Below are positions 5,609 through 11,003 of a stretch of DNA of 11,003 nucleotides, piece by piece. How positions within the stretch are numbered: position 1 is the first letter of the stretch; every line of letters starts with the position of its first letter. The stretch comes from an uncultured Clostridia bacterium (lineage in GTDB: Bacteria; Bacillota; Clostridia; Oscillospirales; Ruminococcaceae), in assembly GCA_947302065.1 (NCBI GenBank), contig CAMYUO010000023.1, positions 1-11,003 on the forward strand, in the 5' to 3' direction. The translations under genes and the position numbers were made by a program. A model generated the notes under the pieces. That model did no database searches. It was not told where the DNA came from and worked only from the letters and a program-made list of their open reading frames with translations.

Positions 5609-7336
5609 TTATGCGTTTGGTTTTGCCGTTGTGGCTGCGGGAGTTTTCTTATCCGCTGCGGTCGTAGTTTTGGCTTTCGCTTTCTGTTTTTCGTCCTGTT
5701 TCTTTTTGAAGTCCTCGGTGAGCTTTTTGAGGTCGGGCAGCTTATCACGGGTGATGGTGATGTTATTGTTATACATCGTTTGCAGCTGCTGCTTGGTGTT
5801 ATACTTTTCGCTGAGCGTGCCGTCCTCGTTCATCAGGAAATTTCCGCCCCACTGACCTATGTAAGTCCACATCGCTTTTTCATCGGCGATGCTCTGTATC
5901 GACGGCAGGTTGCCGCACTCGCTTATTGCGACGGGCTTTTTCTTTGAGATGCTCTGCAAGAACAGCAGGCTGTTTACGTTGCCGTCGGTGCTGCCCTCGT
6001 CATAGATATCCACCGAGATGATATCGCACATACTGTCGCCGACATACCAGCCTGCGTTCTGTGCGCTCCACACCCAGATGAGATTATTCAGCTTATGATA
6101 CTGCGTCTGACGGGTATACATCAGAGTCCACAGCCATTTGTATGATTTTTCGTCCTTACCCCACCAGAAATAGCCGTTGCTTGCCTCGTGCAGAGGTCTC
6201 CAGATAACTGTGATGCCTTTATCTGCGAGCTGTTTGAGCTTTTCTGAAACGGTGTCGATATCGTTGACCAGCGCAAGGCACTCGGAGGATATCTTTTTCT
6301 CCTGTTCGAGCTTGCGTATCTGCTCTATCGGCATTGTGGCTATCTTTTCGGCGGTCACGGCTTTTGAAAGGTCAAAGTCCGTTTCGCTCGCATAGTAGCT
6401 GCTTTTGCCCATCGGTGCGGACCAGTGCCACATATATCCGACAAGTCCGCCGTCAGCAGCAAACTTTTCTGCACATTCAAGCTCGGTGTTCTTTGCGGGG
6501 TCGGTGCTGCCTGTCATGAGCATCATATCACCGAAGCGGACAGCAGGGTGCTTGCCTGTGGTCTGATAGATAAGGTCGCTCTCGGCGGTCGTGCCGACAG
6601 AGTCGTGCTGACCGAGGATAACGTTCTTTCCGTAGCTGGTGCACAGGTAATCGTAGACAGCCTGAGTACCGATATCTGCATTTTTGTTTGAAAGTGCAGG
6701 GTCAGCAAGCGCAAAGCTGATATTCGTGATATCCTCGCTCGCTTTCATCCAGCAGTAGTCGATGTCTGTTTTCGGGTCGGCGGTTTCAAGAGACATGGTA
6801 TGTTTGCCCTTGTCGAGATAGTTGTTCTTGACGGTGATTATCTCAAAATGCCCGTTGCCTGTGGTGGTGAACTCGCTGAGGCGCTTGCCGTCCATGAGCA
6901 GAGCGTTCCTGGTCGGCTTGTCCGTTGCAAGCACTATCGCTGCGTGATAATACTGTGCCGCAGGAAGCTCGAACTCCATGCTCCACTGCTCGGGCTTGGT
7001 CATGCCTGTGACATAGCCTTTGCCGAGATAGCCCTCACGGGTCGATGCCATTTTTGCAGTGCCTGTGAGCTTGGCGCTCTCTGCCTGTTTGGTCACGGCG
7101 TACTTTGTATAGCTCATATAGTCACCGATGACGACCTTTTCCATGATCTCGGGAACGGTGGTCTTTTTGGTGGTGTCCTCAGACGCCGATGTAACGGTCG
7201 TGGTGACCTGTGAAGAAGTGTCGGAGCTTGATTCCTCAGCTAACTGGCTGTTGGTATTGATGTTGCTGCCGCAGCCCGATGCGCCTATCGCAAGAGCAAG
7301 TGCAAGGGCAAGTGACAGACACCTTGATTTTCTCAT
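5609..7336 (-). CDS. GH26 beta-mannanase lipoprotein
   Basis: A 575-residue secreted enzyme that should cleave beta-1,4-mannosidic bonds in mannan or glucomannan at the cell surface. A signal peptide ends in the lipobox ASGC with Cys22 as lipidation site. A Ser/Thr-rich linker (about 30-60) leads to a beta-sandwich-like region (about 85-210) resembling a CBM35/CBM6-type carbohydrate-binding module. The GH26 (alpha/beta)8 barrel covers about 225-525: GQHDS (242-246), the WRPLHE motif with acid/base Glu384, WVWSAQN (421-427), SVDIYD (441-446) and ISEC with nucleophile Glu473. The tail from about 530 is Lys/Thr/Ala-rich low complexity; there is no dockerin or sorting signal. ATG 7336 is chosen over an upstream TTG at 7369 because it has AAAGGA upstream and starts the signal peptide. 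It has its own promoter and terminator. Specificity within GH26 (mannanase, lichenase, xylanase) cannot be fixed by eye. Confidence 0.92.
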   Translation of the reverse strand: MRKSRCLSLALALALAIGASGCGSNINTNSQLAEESSSDTSSQVTTTVTSASEDTTKKTTVPEIMEKVVIGDYMSYTKYAVTKQAESAKLTGTAKMASTREGYLGKGYVTGMTKPEQWSMEFELPAAQYYHAAIVLATDKPTRNALLMDGKRLSEFTTTGNGHFEIITVKNNYLDKGKHTMSLETADPKTDIDYCWMKASEDITNISFALADPALSNKNADIGTQAVYDYLCTSYGKNVILGQHDSVGTTAESDLIYQTTGKHPAVRFGDMMLMTGSTDPAKNTELECAEKFAADGGLVGYMWHWSAPMGKSSYYASETDFDLSKAVTAEKIATMPIEQIRKLEQEKKISSECLALVNDIDTVSEKLKQLADKGITVIWRPLHEASNGYFWWGKDEKSYKWLWTLMYTRQTQYHKLNNLIWVWSAQNAGWYVGDSMCDIISVDIYDEGSTDGNVNSLLFLQSISKKKPVAISECGNLPSIQSIADEKAMWTYIGQWGGNFLMNEDGTLSEKYNTKQQLQTMYNNNITITRDKLPDLKKLTEDFKKKQDEKQKAKAKTTTAADKKTPAATTAKPNA

Positions 7337-7359
7337 TAAGATACAGTCCTTTCCAAAAT

Positions 7360-7398
7360 AACTGCCCAAAGATGTTTATTATTTCTCTTTCGGCAATT
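7360..7398 (-). promoter_or_regulatory. hairpin in the 5' UTR of the mannanase mRNA
   Basis: On the - strand AATTGCCGAAAGA (7398-7386) can pair with TCTTTGGGCAGTT (7372-7360): 13 positions with one G-G mismatch and one wobble, around a 13-base A-rich loop. It occupies almost the whole leader between the predicted transcription start (about 7402) and the Shine-Dalgarno (7347-7354). There is no U run after it, so it is not an ordinary attenuator. It may stabilise the mRNA, affect translation, or be a DNA dyad for a regulator. Confidence 0.5.
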
Positions 7399-7409
7399 CA
7401 CACACAGCT

Positions 7410-7438
7410 ATTATAGCACATTTTTCCGCATCTTGCAA
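7410..7438 (-). promoter_or_regulatory. sigma-A promoter of the mannanase gene
   Basis: Read on the - strand: -35 TTGCAA (7438-7433), a 17-base spacer and consensus -10 TATAAT (7415-7410), with an extended -10 TG just upstream of the -10. The predicted start near 7402 leaves a leader of about 66 bases. The promoter is strong without obvious activator dependence, so expression would have to be restrained by a repressor or through the leader if it is substrate-controlled. Confidence 0.87.
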
Positions 7439-7533
7439 CCCCTGCGGCGAGCGCACGCAAATGCGACAAAAAACGTGTGCAGTTTATGCTAATATATGAA
7501 CGCAGACCAAGTGATATGAAAGGACTGATGAAA

Positions 7534-7896
7534 ATGGGTGTGCAGATAATTGCGGCGGGCAGGGTGCTTTGTGCGAAGCTGACAGGTGACATAGACCACC
7601 ACACCGCCAGACAGATGCGGTGCGAGATAGACATTGCTGTCCGTGAGAATGATGCGCAGGAACTTATCCTTGATTTTTCGGGCGTGACGTTTATGGACTC
7701 ATCGGGGATAGGTCTTGTTATGGGCAGGTACAAGCTGATGAACGAAAGGCAGGGCAGGCTGGTCATAGCAAAGACGCCGGGCTACATCGGCAAGGTGATG
7801 AGGGTCGCAGGCATAAGCAGGCTCGCAAAGGTGGTCAACGATTATGAACTGCCGAAGCAGACGGGGGAGGTGATGAAAATTGAAACGACCAATTAA
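7534..7896 (+). CDS. spoIIAA: anti-sigma F factor antagonist SpoIIAA
   Basis: A 120-residue STAS-domain protein of the forespore partner switch: unphosphorylated SpoIIAA binds SpoIIAB and frees sigma F. The motifs are LTGDIDHHTA (16-25) and FMDSSGIG (53-60). Ser56 aligns with the serine that SpoIIAB phosphorylates and SpoIIE dephosphorylates in B. subtilis. The GRYK (64-67) and GKVMRVAGISRL (86-97) segments also match the family. ATG 7534 is chosen because AAAGGA (7519-7524) lies 9 bases upstream; in-frame ATG 7528 is too close to that site, and more distant starts would add a non-conserved leader. It is the first gene of the spoIIA operon and overlaps spoIIAB by 17 bases. No good housekeeping promoter is visible upstream, which fits the sigma-H control known for this operon. 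Confidence 0.95.
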   Translation: MGVQIIAAGRVLCAKLTGDIDHHTARQMRCEIDIAVRENDAQELILDFSGVTFMDSSGIGLVMGRYKLMNERQGRLVIAKTPGYIGKVMRVAGISRLAKVVNDYELPKQTGEVMKIETTN

Positions 7897-8323
7897 CGAG
7901 ATGAAAGTCGTTTTTCCCAGTTTATCTGAAAATGAGCGCTTTGCTCGAATTGCAGTCAGTGGTTTCCTTTCATTTGCTGACCCTAAAATTGATGAACTCG
8001 CAGACATCAAGACAGCGGTCAGCGAGGCGGTCACAAACTGCATCGTGCACGGATACCCTGACACCATCGGGAAAATAGAGCTTGCGGTGAGGGTTTTTGA
8101 GCAGGGCAGAGTGAGAGTGAGGATAAGCGACAAAGGCTGCGGCATCGAGGACATAGAAAAGGCGATGCAGCCGCTTTTCACGACCAAGCCCGATGAGGAC
8201 AGGGCAGGTCTGGGATTTGCAGTTATGGAAAGTTTTATGGACAAGATAAAGGTGACCAGCAGGCTTGGAAAGGGCACGACTGTCGTGCTCGAAAAGACGC
8301 TCGGCACACGGGACAGGTTATGA
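7880..8323 (+). CDS. spoIIAB: anti-sigma F factor / serine kinase SpoIIAB
   Basis: A 147-residue GHKL-fold ATPase that holds sigma F inactive and phosphorylates SpoIIAA. The ATP-binding site is complete: N box EAVTN (49-53) followed by IVHGY (55-59), G1 box DKGCGI (84-89), QPLFTTKP (97-104) as the lid, G2 box RAGLGFAVM (108-116) and GKGTT (130-134). The start is TTG 7880, supported by a strong GGGGGAGGTG (7863-7872) about 7 bases upstream; from there the N-terminus (MKRPINEMKV) aligns with the B. subtilis MKNEMHLEF start. ATG 7901 is a possible alternative without a good ribosome-binding site. The overlap with spoIIAA and the ATGA overlap with sigF point to translational coupling and fixed stoichiometry. 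Confidence 0.95.
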   Translation: MKRPINEMKVVFPSLSENERFARIAVSGFLSFADPKIDELADIKTAVSEAVTNCIVHGYPDTIGKIELAVRVFEQGRVRVRISDKGCGIEDIEKAMQPLFTTKPDEDRAGLGFAVMESFMDKIKVTSRLGKGTTVVLEKTLGTRDRL

Positions 8324-8973
8324 GCACAAAGCAGCCGCTTGCAGAGGAGAACCTCGGGCTTGTTCACCTGTGCGCAAACAGGTTCAGAAACAGAGGCATC
8401 GAATATGATGAGCTTTACTCGGCAGGATGTGTAGGTCTGCTCAAGGCGGTCAAGGCGTTCGACAGCGGCAGGGGAGTTGTGTTCTCGACCTACGCTGTGC
8501 CTGTGATACTCGGCGAGATAAAGCGGCTTTTCCGTGACGGCGGCACGATAAAAGTTTCACGCAGCATAAGGGAGCTTTCGCTGCGGCTGTCGAGGATAAG
8601 GCAGGACTTTGCGCTGAAAAACGGCTGTGAACCGACGCTTTCGCAGCTTGTGCAGCTTTCGGGTGCAGACGAGGAGAGCGTGACGCTGGCGCTGAACGTG
8701 AGCTGTGCGCCGATGAGCCTTACAGAAGAAAACGAGGACGGCACTCGGCAGATAGATGTTCCGACCGACCCGCCCGATGAGGAGATAACAGAGCGGCTCT
8801 CGCTGCGGCAGGCGCTTGGCTCGCTCGATGACAGGGACAGGCAGCTGATATGCCTGCGCTATTATAAAAACCTCACGCAGACACAGACTGCAAGGGTGCT
8901 TTCGATGACACAGGTGCAGGTCTCACGGCGTGAAAAAAAGATACTCGCTGCGCTCAAAAACAACTTACTGTAA
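8320..8973 (+). CDS. sigF: RNA polymerase sigma-F factor (SpoIIAC)
   Basis: The first compartment-specific sporulation sigma factor, active in the forespore when released from SpoIIAB. It has 217 residues, shorter than the roughly 255 of B. subtilis SigF; the shortening is at the N-terminus. Region 2 is clear (DELYSAGCVGLLKAVKAFD, 30-48; FSTYAVPVILGEIKRLFRD, 55-73). Region 3 lies around 78-130 and region 4 at about 157-212, with LDDRDRQLICLRYYKNLTQ (169-187) and an HTH ending in TQVQVSRREKKIL (197-209). ATG overlaps the spoIIAB stop as ATGA. Position in the spoIIA operon decides for sigma F over the similar sigma G. No convincing terminator follows, so transcripts may continue into the next gene. 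Confidence 0.94.
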   Translation: MSTKQPLAEENLGLVHLCANRFRNRGIEYDELYSAGCVGLLKAVKAFDSGRGVVFSTYAVPVILGEIKRLFRDGGTIKVSRSIRELSLRLSRIRQDFALKNGCEPTLSQLVQLSGADEESVTLALNVSCAPMSLTEENEDGTRQIDVPTDPPDEEITERLSLRQALGSLDDRDRQLICLRYYKNLTQTQTARVLSMTQVQVSRREKKILAALKNNLL

Positions 8974-9030
8974 ACAGAATATCAACAATAATTGACTTTT
9001 GGTCAAAACGGCGAAAGTATACTGTTATCG

Positions 9031-9059
9031 TTGACTTTATACTCGTTTTGTTATATAAT
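9031..9059 (+). promoter_or_regulatory. sigma-A promoter of the BspA-like protein gene
   Basis: -35 TTGACT (9031-9036), a 17-base spacer and consensus -10 TATAAT (9054-9059). The start near 9066 gives a leader of about 40 bases before ATG 9107. The spacer contains the left arm of an 11-bp inverted repeat. This promoter makes the gene independent of spoIIA. Confidence 0.87.
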
Positions 9060-9094
9060 TTATCGTGACAGAATGTACGACAAAACAAAACGAG
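9042..9094. repeat. 11-bp perfect inverted repeat spanning promoter and ribosome-binding site
   Basis: CTCGTTTTGTT (9042-9052) and AACAAAACGAG (9084-9094) are exact reverse complements, 31 bases apart. The left arm lies in the spacer between -35 and -10. The right arm lies in the leader and its last bases (CGAG) run into the Shine-Dalgarno GAGGTG (9092-9097). It could be a DNA operator, or a hairpin that forms only on RNA that starts upstream of this promoter. Confidence 0.7.
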
Positions 9095-9106
9095 GTGTAT
9101 CTATTT

Positions 9107-11003
9107 ATGAAGAAAAGAATTTTGGCTTCTGCGCTGGCGGTATGTATGCTGTTCGGCTCGGCGGCGGCTCTGCCGGAGGGTTTCCTCGGTGAGAGCACAG
9201 TAATTACGGCGAGTGCGGCGATGAATACTTCCTTTTATCAGCTCAGCGACGGAACATACCGACTCAAGACCTGCACGGGAACTGACACGTCGGTGACTCT
9301 GCCGTCAACTTATGAAGGCAAGGCGGTCACAGATGTCGGAGGAGTTAAATCCACAGGTGCGGACAGCGGAATCAGTGTTTTTTCAAGGCTGGGTATGAAT
9401 AATACCACGCTGACCCAGCTGGTAGTGCCGAGTTCTTACAAGACGCTCAGCGCAAGCGCTTTTGCGGACTGCACTGCGCTCAAAAGCGTTACGCTCAGCA
9501 CTGGGCTTGTAAAGATAGGCGACAATGTGTTCGGCAGCGATACGGCACTTACGAGCATAACTATCCCGTCGACAGTTACAAGCATTTCTTCCAACGCTTT
9601 CAATGGCTGTACGGCGATGACAAGCATCAATGTTGCATCGGGCAGCAGTTCGTATTCTTCAAGCGACGGTGTGCTTTATAATAAGGCACAGACTGCGCTG
9701 ATAGCTGTACCTGCGAAAAAGACAAGCATCAACGTACCGGGTACGGTACAAACAATACCTTCGATGGCTTTTTCGGCAAATATCACTTCGGTGACTCTCA
9801 ACGAGGGAACTAAGACTCTTGATACGTGGGCTTTCATCAACTGCAAGAACATGACGAGCATCACTATCCCTGCGAGCGTGACATCTATCGGTCAGCAGGC
9901 GGTCGGATATTACCACGCAAATGGTGAGAGCACCGACCCTGAGACTAAGAAAACCGGCTTTGTCATCAAGGGCTACACAGGCTCTGCTGCGGAGTCTTAT
10001 GCAAAGAACAACGGCTTTACTTTCCAGTCTATCGGAACTTCCTGCACCCACACCTGGGGAACGACTCCGTCTTGGACATGGGACGGCATATCCTCGGCAA
10101 AGGCAACATTCACCTGCACAAAGTGCGGCGGCAAGCAGGATGTAAATGCTTCGATAACGAACGCTGTCACAAAGGCTGCGACCTGCTCGGCAAAGGGCAC
10201 AAGGACATATACCGCAAAGGTGACCGTCAACGGCACTAACTACACAAATCAGAAAACTGCGGACATTGCGATAGATTCAAATGCGCACAGCTGGAACACG
10301 ACTGCATCGTGGACTTGGAACGGCTATACCTCTGCGACTGCAAAGGTGACCTGCAAGCTCAACAGCAGCCACACGCAGTCCGCAGCTGCGACGATAACAA
10401 GTGCTGTGACAAAGGCTGCGACCTGCGCAGAAACAGGCGTGAGGACTTACACAGCAAAGGCAACAATCGACGGAAAAAACTACACAGACACCAAGACTGA
10501 AACTATTCCGAAAGATTCAAGCAAGCACGTATGGGGAACGACTCCGAGCTGGACATGGAATGGCTATTCCTCGGCAACGGCGGCGCTGACCTGTTCAAAG
10601 TGCGGCAGCAAGAAGACTGCGACTGCGACGATAACAAATGCAGTTACAAAGGCTGCGACCTGCGCAGAAACAGGCACGAGGACATACACCGCAAAGGCAA
10701 CAATCGACGGCAAAAACTACACAGACACCAAGACTGAAACTATTCCGAAAGATTCAAGCAAGCACGTATGGGGAACGACTCCGAGCTGGACATGGAATGG
10801 CTATTCCTCGGCAACGGCGGCGCTGACCTGTTCAAAGTGCGGCAGCAAGAAGACTGCGACTGCGACGATAACAAATGCAGTTACAAAGGCTGCGACCTGC
10901 GCAGAAACAGGCACGAGGACATACACCGCAAAGGCAACAATCGACGGCAAAAACTACACAGACACCAAGACTGAAACTATTCCGAAAGATTCAAGCAAGC
11001 ACG
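9107..11003 (+). CDS. secreted BspA-like leucine-rich-repeat protein with C-terminal tandem modules (partial)
   Basis: The frame is open for 632 codons to the window end, so the 3' end is missing. A signal peptide (Lys/Arg then hydrophobic to about residue 21; cleavage there or after ITASAA near 38) shows export. Residues about 100-290 carry BspA-type (LRR_5) repeats of the form LxSITIPSTVTSIxxNAFxGC, ending in FVIKGYTGSAAESYAKNNGF, a usual closing segment of such regions. From residue 315 come modules of 79-80 residues starting HxW, with a WTWNG motif, a CxxC pair and a third Cys in KAATC. Related modules are known from many gut Firmicute surface proteins, with no established function. The start has GAGGTG (9092-9097), 9 bases upstream. 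Likely role: cell-surface adhesion or interaction. The anchor, if any, lies beyond the window. Confidence 0.88.
   Translation, partial: MKKRILASALAVCMLFGSAAALPEGFLGESTVITASAAMNTSFYQLSDGTYRLKTCTGTDTSVTLPSTYEGKAVTDVGGVKSTGADSGISVFSRLGMNNTTLTQLVVPSSYKTLSASAFADCTALKSVTLSTGLVKIGDNVFGSDTALTSITIPSTVTSISSNAFNGCTAMTSINVASGSSSYSSSDGVLYNKAQTALIAVPAKKTSINVPGTVQTIPSMAFSANITSVTLNEGTKTLDTWAFINCKNMTSITIPASVTSIGQQAVGYYHANGESTDPETKKTGFVIKGYTGSAAESYAKNNGFTFQSIGTSCTHTWGTTPSWTWDGISSAKATFTCTKCGGKQDVNASITNAVTKAATCSAKGTRTYTAKVTVNGTNYTNQKTADIAIDSNAHSWNTTASWTWNGYTSATAKVTCKLNSSHTQSAAATITSAVTKAATCAETGVRTYTAKATIDGKNYTDTKTETIPKDSSKHVWGTTPSWTWNGYSSATAALTCSKCGSKKTATATITNAVTKAATCAETGTRTYTAKATIDGKNYTDTKTETIPKDSSKHVWGTTPSWTWNGYSSATAALTCSKCGSKKTATATITNAVTKAATCAETGTRTYTAKATIDGKNYTDTKTETIPKDSSKH
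10049..11003 (+). repeat. tandem array of about 79-residue HxW / CxxC modules within the coding region
   Basis: Units begin at the conserved His codon at 10049, 10286, 10526 and 10763, and a fifth begins at 11000, giving steps of 237, 240 and 237 bases. Each has HxW, a second Trp motif (SWTW), a Cys pair, KAATC, RTYTAK and NYT before a short polar linker. Units 1, 3 and 4 have CxxCG. Unit 2 instead has CKLNSSH, with one extra residue, and so lacks the second Cys. Divergence falls toward the 3' end: units 1 and 2 differ clearly, while 3 and 4 are identical. Confidence 0.95.
10475..11003 (+). repeat. exact 237-bp direct repeat (at least 2.2 copies)
   Basis: Every base from 10475 to 10766 is repeated exactly at 10712 to 11003, a shift of 237 bases and 79 codons. 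The first upstream difference is A at 10474 against C at 10711 (a synonymous GGA/GGC). The repeat continues to the window edge, so copy number is unknown. Exact identity including third codon positions indicates recent duplication or ongoing gene conversion. Confidence 0.96.

Noticed and set aside
5588..5947. Open frame on the + strand opposite the end of the mannanase gene.
   Set aside because: It is antisense to a well-supported coding region and begins inside the terminator hairpin. Its hydrophobic appearance follows from the Lys/Glu-rich opposite strand.
8992..9023. A second promoter upstream of the BspA-like gene: TTGACT (8992-8997) with TATACT (9018-9023).
   Set aside because: The spacer is 20 bases, too long for a normal sigma-A promoter, and the well-spaced TTGACT-TATAAT pair at 9031-9059 is better. 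TTGAC and GTCAA here also form a small dyad (8992-9006), so the site may be regulatory, but support is thin.
9107..9192. A short + strand frame covering the start of the BspA-like gene (8992-9192).
   Set aside because: It is in a different frame from the signal-peptide reading that begins at ATG 9107 and stays open for 632 codons.
10531..10974. Repeated short + strand frames of 68 codons with identical sequence.
   Set aside because: They are out-of-frame readings of the exact 237-bp repeat inside the BspA-like gene.
10049..11003. CRISPR-like array.
   Set aside because: The repeats are 237-240 bases, directly adjacent, without spacers, and continue one reading frame, so they are protein modules.

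Overview
The window looks like chromosomal DNA of an anaerobic, spore-forming gut or rumen Firmicute, most likely a Ruminococcus-like member of the Oscillospiraceae/Ruminococcaceae. The basis is an endosporulation operon (spoIIAA-spoIIAB-sigF) and a SpoVAC gene, a secreted GH26 beta-mannanase lipoprotein, and a BspA-like leucine-rich-repeat surface protein with Trp/Cys-containing tandem modules. Both kinds of secreted protein are common in fibre-degrading Ruminococcus. The genus is an inference; no rRNA is present.

Layout. Bases 1-3430 (+) hold a housekeeping block. It starts with the probable tail of an upstream gene and a hairpin terminator, followed by a two-helix membrane protein, the ribosome-assembly GTPase obg, a mini-ribonuclease III gene that seems to start at ACG, and yebC, closed by a strong terminator. 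Bases 3455-5118 (+) carry two paralogous single-pass membrane proteins. Each has its own near-consensus sigma-A promoter with the same extended -10 and its own terminator; only the second has an N-terminal zinc-ribbon-like motif. Bases 5124-7438 (-) carry spoVAC and the GH26 mannanase lipoprotein. The mannanase has a clear promoter, a 5'-UTR hairpin, and a terminator whose 3' arm contains the Shine-Dalgarno of spoVAC. Bases 7534-8973 (+) are the spoIIA operon with overlapping genes. From 9031 to the window end (+) there is a promoter, an 11-bp inverted repeat that overlaps the ribosome-binding site, and the start of a large secreted protein with BspA-type repeats followed by about 79-residue modules. 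The last two modules are identical at DNA level, and the gene runs off the window.

How the genes work together. Obg, mini-RNase III and YebC all act on ribosome assembly, 23S rRNA maturation or translation, so their operon makes sense. SpoIIAA, SpoIIAB and SigF form the partner-switching module that fires the forespore sigma factor, and SpoVAC is a later forespore membrane protein for dipicolinate uptake. The mannanase and the BspA-like protein are envelope or secreted functions unrelated to sporulation. I see no new defence or mobile system. The most unusual points are the apparent ACG start of the mini-RNase III gene, two separate places where a readthrough transcript would bury the next gene's ribosome-binding site, the tandem paralogue pair of unknown function, and the exact 237-bp repeat.
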